Part shown: positions 1-6,931 of the stretch, one piece after another
Position numbering within the stretch: position 1 is the first letter of the stretch
Layout of the letters: each line of letters opens with the position of its first letter
Assembly (NCBI GenBank): GCA_016780435.1
Contig: JADHLU010000043.1
Span: forward strand, 1 to 7,102
Direction of reading: 5' to 3'
Length of the DNA: 7,102 nt
Source: Flavobacteriaceae bacterium
GTDB taxonomy: Bacteria; Bacteroidota; Bacteroidia; Flavobacteriales; Flavobacteriaceae
The notes under the pieces: model-generated
Told to the model about the DNA's origin: nothing
Databases searched by the model: none
The model's input: only the letters and a program-made list of their open reading frames with translations
Program-made: the position numbers and the translations under genes

Positions 1-1515
1 GAATTTGAAGAACTTGTTCACGAATACCTAAGCGCGGTAGATACCGAATACGGAGGCTTTAAAGGAGCGCCCAAGTTCATGATGCCCAATACCTTAGAAT
101 TTGCGCTGCACTACCACCTGCTCCGCCCAAATCAGCGCCTGTTTGACCACGTTCAAAAAAGCCTTGATCGCATGTCTTATGGGGCCCTATTCGACCCCAT
201 TAACGGCGGATTTTCGCGCTATAGCGTAGACAATCGCTGGCACGTGGTGCACTTCGAAAAAATGGCCTACGACAACGCACAGCTGCTCAGCCTTTATGCT
301 AAAGCCTTTGCAGTAACCAACAATAAATGGTATCAATACGTTGCGTTAAAAACAATAGACTTTTTAGAAAAGTGGCTGTACGATGAAGTTTCAAAAGGAT
401 TTTTCGCCTCTTTAGATGCCGATTCATTAGACGAATCGGGCCAACAGCTAGAAGGCGCCTATTATCGATTTACACAAGAAGAATTAAAGCAAGCATTAGG
501 CGATCTCTACGAGTTGTTCGCGGTGGTTTACAATGTTAACGAACTCGGACACTGGGAGCACGGTCACTATTTATTGTACCGAACAGAGTCCAATGAAGAG
601 CTGGCACATACATTAACAATTTCGGTTCAAACTTTAGAGAAATCAATAGAAACTGGACTGAGCAGACTACAGCTGTTTCAGCAGAAACGCCAAAAACCGG
701 CCTGCGACGACAAAATCATAAGCTCATGGAATGCCTTAGTGGTGAGTGCGCTTACCCATAGCATTCGCTACCTTGATTTGACCGATACCGTAAAAGACCG
801 TTACCTTAATTTGGCCGTAAACGCGGCGCAAATGCTTTCTGATCGCATCGATCAAGATGGGCGCTTGGTGCGCATAAAAAACACCACTACTGCAGATGTC
901 GACGGATTTCTAGAAGACTATGCGCTCTGTATTCAATGCTTCATCGACCTCTATGAGGTCACCTTTGACCTTAAGTACCTAGATCGGGCTGAGCATCTGA
1001 GCCGATATGTCAGCGCTCATTTTGATGCGCCCAATGGCTTCTTATATTTCACCTCTGATCTTCAAAAACAAGTAGTAAGGCGAACCTTAGAGGTAGAAGA
1101 CAATGTAATCAGCAGCTCAAACGCCCTAATGGGCAAAAACTTATTTCGATTAGGGGCCCTCTTAAGCAAACCTCAGTACAGCAAAAGGGCGTCTGATCTA
1201 GTGCAAGCCATGAGGTCTCAATGTACACAGCACCCACGAAGCTATTCGGCCTGGCTGCAGCTGGCCTTATACGATCAGTTTGAGTTTCATGAGATCGCCA
1301 TTATTGGAGAAGATTACTATCAAAAAGGGCGTGAAGTGAGTCGACATTATCTACCTAATAGCGTGTTGGCCGCAGCTGAAAAACCGAACCCAAATGGGCT
1401 GCTGCGCAGAGAAGCCAATTTAAAGCAAACGCCTATCTTTGTGTGCGTTAAGGGCAGCTGTTCTTTACCGATTTTTAATACATCACAACTACTCAACAAG
1501 CTGTATCATGATTAA
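1..1515 (+). CDS. DUF255/YyaL (SPATA20-like) thioredoxin domain-containing protein, 5'-truncated by the window edge
   Basis: The reading frame is open from base 1, so the ATG at 79 is internal and not the start. The 504 codons present cover the alpha/alpha-barrel part of the family. The N-terminal thioredoxin-like domain (about 170-200 residues, judging from usual family lengths near 670-700) lies off the left edge. Family motifs, numbered in the fragment: GGFKGAPKF (18-26), a GGFSRYSVD block followed by W and HFEKMAYDNAQ (69-95), DDKIISSWNAL (236-246), LEDYA (304-308), EDNVISSSNAL (366-376) and a C-terminal VCVKGSC (481-487). The HFEKM/YDNAQ and DDK..WNAL blocks are the most diagnostic. The biochemical role of this family is not firmly established; the barrel resembles sugar-processing folds such as N-acylglucosamine 2-epimerase, but no reaction can be assigned here. 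No frameshift is visible. It overlaps the following channel gene by 8 bases. Confidence 0.93.
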   Translation, partial: EFEELVHEYLSAVDTEYGGFKGAPKFMMPNTLEFALHYHLLRPNQRLFDHVQKSLDRMSYGALFDPINGGFSRYSVDNRWHVVHFEKMAYDNAQLLSLYAKAFAVTNNKWYQYVALKTIDFLEKWLYDEVSKGFFASLDADSLDESGQQLEGAYYRFTQEELKQALGDLYELFAVVYNVNELGHWEHGHYLLYRTESNEELAHTLTISVQTLEKSIETGLSRLQLFQQKRQKPACDDKIISSWNALVVSALTHSIRYLDLTDTVKDRYLNLAVNAAQMLSDRIDQDGRLVRIKNTTTADVDGFLEDYALCIQCFIDLYEVTFDLKYLDRAEHLSRYVSAHFDAPNGFLYFTSDLQKQVVRRTLEVEDNVISSSNALMGKNLFRLGALLSKPQYSKRASDLVQAMRSQCTQHPRSYSAWLQLALYDQFEFHEIAIIGEDYYQKGREVSRHYLPNSVLAAAEKPNPNGLLRREANLKQTPIFVCVKGSCSLPIFNTSQLLNKLYHD

Positions 1516-2344
1516 ACAAACCTTAAAGGATTACGAAAAACATCTTGAGCAAATGATTAACCTTCTATGGGAGGTGCTTCCGAACATAGCTAGTGCAATG
1601 ATTACAGCCTTTGTCGGTTGGTGGGTAATTCGATTAATCGATATAGCTGTTGCAAAATTCTTTGATCGCAAAGACTTCGATCGCACTCTAGAACAGTTTT
1701 TAGAAGATTTTATTAGTATTACACTTAAGGTGGTTTTAATCGTAATGATTATTACCCAGCTAGGTGTAGAAACCTCATCGCTCATTGCTATGCTCGGTGC
1801 TGCGGGTTTGGCTTTAGGTCTAGCATTACAAGGTTCATTAGCGAATTTCGCCGGCGGAATCCTGATTTTAATCTTCAAACCCTTTAAGGTTGGAGACTTC
1901 ATATCTGCCCAAGGGGTTGAAGGAACGGTAAATCAGATCACCGTTTTCAATACTAAGCTTACGACCTTTAGCAATCAGGCGGTTATTATTCCAAACGGCA
2001 ATCTTTCTAATGATAAAATTGTCAATTTTTCTTCTGAACCACTGAGACGAGAAAACTTAATTATTGGCATCAGCTACTCCAGCAATATTCAAAAGGCGAG
2101 AGAAGTGGTGCTGCTGTTGTGCGAGGCCGATGAGCGCATACTTAAAGAAGAAGAAAAAATGCCTGCTGTTCTCGTGCATGAGTTAGCTGATAGCTCGGTA
2201 AATTTAGCGATACGCTATTGGGCAAATACCGATGTTTTCTGGCCCACTCGATTTGACATGATCGAAAACATCAAGAGACGTTTTGATGAAGAAGGCATAG
2301 AGATCCCGTTCCCACATCGCGTGCTTATTAACGCTGCAGTTTAA
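1508..2344 (+). CDS. mscS: Small-conductance mechanosensitive channel, MscS family
   Basis: A 278-residue inner-membrane channel, close to the 286 residues of E. coli MscS, that would open on membrane tension to release solutes during hypo-osmotic shock. Hydrophobic segments lie near residues 26-48, 67-86 and 91-125. The third is the pore helix: GAAGLALGLALQGS (97-110) aligns without gaps to E. coli MscS residues 101-114, keeping both gate leucines (here L101 and L105, E. coli L105 and L109) and the Q-G kink. The beta domain follows, with FKPFKVGD (123-130), the IPNG motif (161-164), NFSSEP (173-178), and a C-terminal GIEIPFPHR (263-271). The chosen start is the ATG at 1508, inside the overlap ATGATTAA with the upstream stop. 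A longer in-frame version would need a TTG at 1439 and add 23 residues that simply read the upstream gene in another frame. No Shine-Dalgarno is visible; translational coupling to the DUF255 gene is inferred. The symbol rests on sequence resemblance, not tested orthology. Confidence 0.94.
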   Translation: MIKQTLKDYEKHLEQMINLLWEVLPNIASAMITAFVGWWVIRLIDIAVAKFFDRKDFDRTLEQFLEDFISITLKVVLIVMIITQLGVETSSLIAMLGAAGLALGLALQGSLANFAGGILILIFKPFKVGDFISAQGVEGTVNQITVFNTKLTTFSNQAVIIPNGNLSNDKIVNFSSEPLRRENLIIGISYSSNIQKAREVVLLLCEADERILKEEEKMPAVLVHELADSSVNLAIRYWANTDVFWPTRFDMIENIKRRFDEEGIEIPFPHRVLINAAV

Positions 2345-2359
2345 AACCTTAGTGGTTTT
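2343..2359. terminator. Possible bidirectional terminator between convergent mscS and tsaB
   Basis: A perfect 6-bp inverted repeat, AAAACC (2343-2348) and GGTTTT (2354-2359), separated by TTAGT, fills nearly all the space between the two convergent stop codons and overlaps the mscS stop by two bases. Its flanking A and T tracts would give a short U run on either strand. The stem has only two G-C pairs, so it is weak as an intrinsic terminator. Placement between converging genes is the main argument for a role. Confidence 0.35.
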
Positions 2360-3070
2360 CTACTTCGACTCTTTTGGAGGGGTTATATATACCTCTTTCA
2401 GGTAATTGGGTTCAAAGTATTCGGTAGAAACGAAATCTTTTGCTCGAAAACGCTCTAAAGCTAGTTTACCCATGTGAATGGCGTGAGGAAAGGTATCCAC
2501 AAACCTAAAATCGTGCTGATCGAGCTGGTCAGCGAAAAAATCCTTTAGTTTTTCATTGGCGTCTCCAACCACATAAATCGTTTCGAAATTACGGGTTAAC
2601 GAATGAGGGGCAAATTCTTCTAATACTAAAGCTTGAGAAGGCATTACGAGCGCACCAACTCCATTTTGAACCCTAGCATACACCTCTTGTCTACGCGCAT
2701 CAATAGCCGAGAAAATTCCAATTTTTTCAGGCTGATCCGTTTTTAATTGCGTATCAATAGACTCAATCATTAGCGCAAGACTATCAATGGCGATCAAGGG
2801 TTTCTCTAAGGCAAAAGCATATCCCTTTGCAGCAGAAATGCCTATTCGCAAGCCCGTGTATGATCCCGGACCGGCGCCAATTGCTATGGCATCTAATGCA
2901 CTAAATTCGCGATCCGTTTGATCAAATAATGACTCTATTAGCAGATGTAATCGCTCGGCATGCACAAAACCCTCTTCAATGGCCTCTGTCTGAACCAAGC
3001 ATTGGTCTTGATCAAAAAGGGCTGCAGAGCAGCCCTTAGTAGAGGTATCAAAAGCAAGAATTAATGCCAT
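2360..3070 (-). CDS. tsaB: TsaB, tRNA N6-threonylcarbamoyladenosine (t6A37) biosynthesis subunit
   Basis: A 236-residue cytoplasmic protein of the ASKHA fold, matching the usual TsaB/YeaZ length of about 230. TsaB pairs with TsaD, and with TsaE, to transfer the threonylcarbamoyl group made by TsaC onto A37 of ANN-decoding tRNAs. Diagnostic segments: ILAFDTST (4-11), HAERLH (37-42), the strongly conserved GAGPGSYTGLRIG (66-78) with K82 and G83 nearby, IDARRQEVY (123-131), and a C-terminal EPNYLKE (220-226). The start is the ATG at 3070, giving MALILAFDTS, which matches the family N-terminus; a TTG two codons upstream (3076) is less likely. It lies 34 bases behind the TolC-family gene on the same strand and is probably the last gene of the efflux operon. 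It converges on mscS. TsaB is normally a non-catalytic dimerization partner, so no active-site claim is made. Confidence 0.95.
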   Translation of the reverse strand: MALILAFDTSTKGCSAALFDQDQCLVQTEAIEEGFVHAERLHLLIESLFDQTDREFSALDAIAIGAGPGSYTGLRIGISAAKGYAFALEKPLIAIDSLALMIESIDTQLKTDQPEKIGIFSAIDARRQEVYARVQNGVGALVMPSQALVLEEFAPHSLTRNFETIYVVGDANEKLKDFFADQLDQHDFRFVDTFPHAIHMGKLALERFRAKDFVSTEYFEPNYLKEVYITPPKESK

Positions 3071-3104
3071 ATTCAAAGATATGCGAAAGACTTCAAAACA
3101 TATT

Positions 3105-4454
3105 CTAGTCTACGACGGCAATCGGAATACCAAAGTAGAACTCAAGAATCTTAAGCCTAAAGATGTAATCGTATTTCGCTCTAATTACCGAAGCCTCGGC
3201 ATTATCAAGGCGCGATTGAGCCTGGCTAAAGTCGAACGAGTTCATCAAACCTACTTCAAAACGCTCTTTCGCATAGTTATAGGCTAGTCGTCGGGCATCT
3301 AATGTCTTTTGGGCCGCCTCGTATGTCTTAGCAAAGGTCTTCACGTCGTTATAGGCCTGGTTCACAGCATTCTCCAAGTCTAGTTTGGTTTGTTCGTATT
3401 GCAACTCTGAACGCTTCACATTTAACGCCGCACGCTTTATACTATTCGAAGTAGAAAACGCATTAAAAATCGGTATGTTCAACGATAATCCGTATGAAAC
3501 ACCATCATTGCCTTCCAGCTGGGCAATTAAGTCTGGACGTACGAGGTTACCGGTATCGTCTATTTGAAAACGGTCACTGGCAAACGTATTGTAATTCATG
3601 AACGCATTCAGCGTTGGAAGCGCAGCCCCCTTTGCAATCTTAAGGTCTTGTTCGGATAACACTACGCTGGTCTCGGCCAATTTAATGTCGTTTCTGAAAC
3701 TCATGGCCTTAGTGAAGATCTGTTTTGGAGACTTATCTAAGATGGTCGAGCTGGGCACGTCGAAGGCTTCGTCAGCGATATCAAAGTTTTCATAATCTGT
3801 GATTTGAAGCAGTTGCGCCAAATTGATTCGGGCCAAAATCACTCTAGCCTCAGCATTGACTACTGCCTGCTCTTGATTGGCCGCTGTGGCCTCAATTTCT
3901 AACAGATCTCCCGTCGGAACCACACCCAATTCTACCAGTTCTTTGATGCGGTTCATGTCTTGTTCGGTAACTCCGTACTGTGCCTGAGCTACTTTAAGCG
4001 ATTCCTTTGAAGAGATCACGTTGAGATAAGCATTAGCCACTCGTAATCGAATGTCATCTTTTAAATTGGCCAATCGGTACTGATTTGAAATGGTATTCAT
4101 TTCAGCACGCTGCGCTCTTCTTAAATTTCTTAAACCGTCAAATAGGGTATAACCTACAGAAAGGTTTAGGTTTCCTTGCAAAACCACTAACGACGGATTC
4201 GCCGTGTTTGTTCTCGGATCAATACCGAAACCCTTACTTTCATTTACCCCCATCGAACCGTTAAGGCGAGGCAAAAACTGTCCGAGACCTTCAAGCTCTC
4301 CTAACTCGGCAGACTCAAGGTCTAACTCAAACTGCTCTATGGTCAGGTTGTTCTCTAGTGCGTATTCTACGCACTCTTGGAGCGACATTTTTTTGGTTTG
4401 GCCAAAAGCAAGTGTTACAGAAAGAGTCAGTATACTAAATAATCGAAACTTCAT
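3105..4454 (-). CDS. TolC-family outer membrane efflux protein
   Basis: A 449-residue outer membrane factor that would trimerize into a beta-barrel plus a long alpha-helical tunnel, giving the export system its exit. Residues 1-18 are a signal peptide (basic start, hydrophobic stretch, cleavage probably after AFG). Mature residues begin with the family pattern MSLQECVEYALENN (23-36). The internal duplication typical of the family is visible: LPRLNGSMG (61-69) against LPTLNAFMN (279-287), LFDGLRN (104-110) against IFNAFST (329-335), and ELGVVPTGDLLEIEA (175-189) against EVGLMNSFDFSQAQS (400-414). Long stretches rich in A, E, Q, L and K between these are the helical tunnel strands. It lies 32 bases downstream of the adaptor gene and 34 upstream of tsaB, so operon membership is likely. 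It has no lipoprotein cysteine near the N-terminus, unlike the OprM/NodT branch. The substrate is unknown. Confidence 0.94.
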   Translation of the reverse strand: MKFRLFSILTLSVTLAFGQTKKMSLQECVEYALENNLTIEQFELDLESAELGELEGLGQFLPRLNGSMGVNESKGFGIDPRTNTANPSLVVLQGNLNLSVGYTLFDGLRNLRRAQRAEMNTISNQYRLANLKDDIRLRVANAYLNVISSKESLKVAQAQYGVTEQDMNRIKELVELGVVPTGDLLEIEATAANQEQAVVNAEARVILARINLAQLLQITDYENFDIADEAFDVPSSTILDKSPKQIFTKAMSFRNDIKLAETSVVLSEQDLKIAKGAALPTLNAFMNYNTFASDRFQIDDTGNLVRPDLIAQLEGNDGVSYGLSLNIPIFNAFSTSNSIKRAALNVKRSELQYEQTKLDLENAVNQAYNDVKTFAKTYEAAQKTLDARRLAYNYAKERFEVGLMNSFDFSQAQSRLDNAEASVIRAKYDYIFRLKILEFYFGIPIAVVD

Positions 4455-4463
4455 TGTTTATGT

Positions 4464-4489
4464 AGTGTTAGTTTAATAACTGAGTGTTA
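4464..4489. repeat. Two 7-bp direct repeats in the adaptor-tolC gap
   Basis: AGTGTTA occurs at 4464-4470 and 4483-4489 on the plus strand (TAACACT in the operon's sense strand), with start points 19 bases apart. The second copy is part of an 11-bp palindrome, AGTGTTACACT (4483-4493), that covers the adaptor stop codon. The repeats lie just before the TolC-family start. They are short and may be chance; a regulator site or a processing signal is conceivable, but nothing shows it. Confidence 0.2.
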
Positions 4490-5620
4490 CACTCCGCGCT
4501 CTGGCGCATTTTCTGAACCTATTTTAATGGGCTCGGTCTTGTTCCATTGTTTAACCTTATCGGCTTCAGTAAGACCCTCTAGGATCTCGACATTGATACC
4601 GTCAGAGATGCCAATTTTGATCTCACGTCGCTCGAACTCTTGGTCGCCAATTTCGACTTCAACGTAGGGCTCATCGGTCACTTTATCAAACTGAAGTAAA
4701 GCCTCAGGCAGCACTAATATGTTTTCTTTTCTGTCAAGAATAAGCGAGGCATTGGCGCTGTATCCGGCCCTGATCGTAAAATCATTCTCAACCGTTACAT
4801 CACCCTCTATTTTAAACTTTACAGCTCCAGACTCTTCCAGTCCCTTAGGGGCAATAAATCTGAGGCGTGCATCAAACTCTTTATCGCTAATAGCACCTAA
4901 GCTTACCTTAAGAGGCATTCCGACTTTAAGCTTACCCACTTCACCTTCATCGACTTTACCTTCAAAAACCATCTTGGTCAAATCGGCAACTGTGGCAATC
5001 GTAGTACCTGCATTAAACGAGTTTGATTGAATGACCTGATCTCCGATTTCTACAGGAATCTCCAGAATAGTCCCGGTAGTAGTCGCGCGTATATTAGTGT
5101 TGGCCGAAGATGAGCCTCCAATCGAACCATCTTTAATAATCTGGTAATCAGCCTCCGCATTTCGTAGTTCTTGGGCAGACTGCTCATAGGCTAGCTTCAA
5201 GTTATTGTACTCTTGGTTAGAGATAACTTGGCGCTGAAACAGTTCTTCGTTGCGTTCAAATTCAAGCTTGGCATTGTTCATTCGTAACTCTGCATTCTTT
5301 ACGCGCCCCATGGCAGCAATAAGAGACTGCTCGTTTGGCACCACTTTAATAACGGCTATGAGGTCTCCTTGATTCACAAAGTCACCTTCGTACTTGACAA
5401 TACGATCAATGATACCCTGTATCTGAGGCTTTATCTCAACCTCATCTTCAGGTACAACGGTTCCGGTGGCTACCGTTTTTTCTTCTATACTTCCGTAGAA
5501 TGGACTTAGCGTTTCATAGGTAACCGAAGCTTTACTGTTCGATTTAACAAAGAATGCGGCAGCCCATAAAGCGCCCAAGGCAATGACTGCGATGATACTG
5601 TACCGAACGGCTTTTTTCAT
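4487..5620 (-). CDS. Efflux transporter periplasmic adaptor subunit (HlyD/MacA-type membrane fusion protein)
   Basis: A 377-residue adaptor linking inner-membrane permeases to the TolC-like channel. Residues 8-25 form a hydrophobic anchor with no lipobox cysteine, so it is held by a transmembrane helix or an uncleaved signal. The domain order is typical: first half of the lipoyl domain (about 60-95, with VEIKPQIQGIIDRI at 61-74 and GDFVNQGDLIAV at 79-90), an alpha-helical coiled-coil hairpin (about 98-163, rich in A, E, N, L and R), second lipoyl half (176-215, with TTGTILEIPVEIGDQV at 181-196), beta-barrel (216-295, containing GMPLKVSLGA), and membrane-proximal domain (296-357, with VLPEALLQ and GLTEADKV). 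Its position right after two ABC permeases, rather than next to an RND pump, makes a MacA-like role the better reading. The gap to the permease stop is 46 bases, AT-rich and without a clear Shine-Dalgarno, as is common in Bacteroidota. Confidence 0.93.
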   Translation of the reverse strand: MKKAVRYSIIAVIALGALWAAAFFVKSNSKASVTYETLSPFYGSIEEKTVATGTVVPEDEVEIKPQIQGIIDRIVKYEGDFVNQGDLIAVIKVVPNEQSLIAAMGRVKNAELRMNNAKLEFERNEELFQRQVISNQEYNNLKLAYEQSAQELRNAEADYQIIKDGSIGGSSSANTNIRATTTGTILEIPVEIGDQVIQSNSFNAGTTIATVADLTKMVFEGKVDEGEVGKLKVGMPLKVSLGAISDKEFDARLRFIAPKGLEESGAVKFKIEGDVTVENDFTIRAGYSANASLILDRKENILVLPEALLQFDKVTDEPYVEVEIGDQEFERREIKIGISDGINVEILEGLTEADKVKQWNKTEPIKIGSENAPERGV

Positions 5621-5666
5621 AGTGATGGATATTTAGTAACTAGTTGGATTAGGTTTTACTTTATAA

Positions 5667-6929
5667 TTATTCTTCTCTTAATGCTTCAATAGGTCGGATA
5701 CTAACGGCCCTTTGAGCCGGTATGAGTCCAATTAGAGTGCCCAGCACTACCATAAGCACTAAGGCTCCGAGCACATAGGGTATGGGCACAGTTGGATTGG
5801 TGTACGGAAAGTCGGTGTCTTGAGTGAGTCTATTGACCAAGCTTAACGTTCCGGCGCCTAATATGATACCCATAACGCCAGAGATCACGGTTAGAAACAC
5901 AGACTCCAATAGAATTAAATTTCTCACCTCTGAAGGCGTGGCTCCCAAAGCCCGGCGAACGCCAAGTTCTTTGGTACGCTCTTTCACGGAGATCAGCAAA
6001 ATATTTCCGATCCCTATCACCCCAGCCAAAATGGTCGCAATTCCAATGACCAGAGACAAAAAGGTCAATCCGTTGGCGAATCCTTTTATGCGTCCAAACA
6101 CCTCGCCCAGGTTAAATGAACCAAAGGCCCTTTCGTCTGTGGGGTCAACTTGGTGTATAGACTTAAGAACCGTTTTTACGTCTTTCTCGACCTGAATAAT
6201 GTCTGCGTCGTCGAAAGCGGCGATGCTCATGAAATCCACTCCATCCGCTTTATTATACAATTTATTAAAGGTGGTAAACGGAATAAAAATATCTCCGTCT
6301 GACTCGAAACCTCCACCAGGAACAAACTTGTGAACCCCCACTACCCTAAAGTAAATACCGTTGATACGCAAAAAGGAGCCCACAGCTTCTTCACTATCCT
6401 CGAACAATTCACGCTTGGTGCGCTCACCAATAATACAAACGCGACGGTCGTAATCTATGTCTGATTGATTGATAAATCGACCCTGATCAAATATTTTTTT
6501 GGTGGCGATTTTAGTATAGACCGGAAAATCACCGTAGACATTGTAGTTGCCCGATTTCTGTCCTCTAACGGTTAGTGCGGGTGAGCCTCCAAAGACACCT
6601 GTCGCATTACGTGGAGCTATGTATTGAATCTCCGGAATACGCTTTTTGAGCACCTCAACATCTGACAATTTAAGCTGTATGCGACGTCCGGTTCTATAGC
6701 CTTTATAGGGTTTAGATGTAGACTGCGACCACGCGAAGAGGGAGTTCATGGCCACCGACTCAAACTGACGTTCAAATCCGTTATCTAATCCCTTCGCCGC
6801 TCCAGACATAGCGATGTAGACGAAAATTCCCCACAATACACCAATTACCGTAAGAATAGTGCGCACGCGATTCTTGTTGATCGAACTGAAGATCTCATCC
6901 CAAGTATCTGCTTTAAATAATAACTTCAT
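5667..6929 (-). CDS. ABC transporter permease, MacB/FtsX type (complete)
   Basis: A 420-residue inner-membrane permease with the four-helix type VII ABC layout. Helix 1 (about 23-43) contains TILTVIGVLWGIFVYIA, a form common in Bacteroidota permeases. A periplasmic MacB_PCD domain (about 44-283) follows, with GRFINQSDIDYDRRVCIIGE (150-169) and VVGVHKFVPGGGFESDGDIF (196-215). The FtsX domain follows, with helices near 285-314, 338-366 and 383-405. The cytoplasmic stretch VKERTKELGVRRALGATP (315-332) after helix 2 is the usual contact with the ATPase, and the C-terminus ends IRPIEALREE. It has no fused nucleotide-binding domain, unlike E. coli MacB, so a separate ATPase is required. Its ATG overlaps the stop of the previous permease as TAATG, which points to coupled translation and a 1:1 partner. 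Such systems work by mechanotransmission, pushing periplasmic substrates into a TolC tunnel. The substrate is not evident. Confidence 0.94.
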   Translation of the reverse strand: MKLLFKADTWDEIFSSINKNRVRTILTVIGVLWGIFVYIAMSGAAKGLDNGFERQFESVAMNSLFAWSQSTSKPYKGYRTGRRIQLKLSDVEVLKKRIPEIQYIAPRNATGVFGGSPALTVRGQKSGNYNVYGDFPVYTKIATKKIFDQGRFINQSDIDYDRRVCIIGERTKRELFEDSEEAVGSFLRINGIYFRVVGVHKFVPGGGFESDGDIFIPFTTFNKLYNKADGVDFMSIAAFDDADIIQVEKDVKTVLKSIHQVDPTDERAFGSFNLGEVFGRIKGFANGLTFLSLVIGIATILAGVIGIGNILLISVKERTKELGVRRALGATPSEVRNLILLESVFLTVISGVMGIILGAGTLSLVNRLTQDTDFPYTNPTVPIPYVLGALVLMVVLGTLIGLIPAQRAVSIRPIEALREE

Positions 6930-6931
6930 TA
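6927..6931 (-). other. TAATG stop-start overlap between tandem permease genes
   Basis: On the minus strand the stop TAA (6931-6929) of the upstream permease shares its last A with the ATG (6929-6927) of the next. One-base overlaps of this kind usually allow terminating ribosomes to restart, which would balance the two permease subunits. The overlap is seen directly; coupling is inferred. Confidence 0.75.

Noticed and set aside
1434..1441. TATCTTTG on the plus strand, a match to the Bacteroidota -7 consensus, upstream of mscS
   Set aside because: It lies within coding sequence for the conserved C-terminus of the DUF255 protein, and there is no TTG at the expected -33 distance, so it is better explained by codon content.
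1439..1507. Longer mscS reading frame from an upstream TTG codon
   Set aside because: It would overlap the DUF255 gene by 77 bases and add 23 residues with no MscS resemblance. The ATG at 1508 gives a family-typical length.
1531..1902. 123-codon open frame on the minus strand
   Set aside because: It lies wholly inside mscS, antisense to its well-conserved pore region, and shows no family resemblance.
3081..3287. 68-codon plus-strand open frame starting in the tolC-tsaB gap
   Set aside because: Nearly all of it is antisense to the conserved C-terminus of the TolC-family protein. No recognisable domain, and no separate support for expression.
3385..3795. Two short plus-strand open frames (3385-3567, 3598-3795)
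   Set aside because: Both are antisense shadows of the TolC-family gene, with no family features.
4204..4476. 90-codon plus-strand open frame
   Set aside because: Antisense to the signal peptide and first helices of the TolC-family protein; its composition is that of a shadow frame.
4719..5030. 103-codon plus-strand open frame
   Set aside because: Antisense to the beta-barrel and lipoyl parts of the adaptor gene, which has clear family motifs in the other strand.
5824..6195. 123-codon plus-strand open frame
   Set aside because: Antisense to the FtsX domain of the complete permease, whose motifs are unmistakable.
4487..6929. Naming the adaptor and permease macA and macB
   Set aside because: The permease lacks the fused ATPase domain that defines MacB, and there are two different permeases, so the names would imply an orthology and macrolide role that are not supported.
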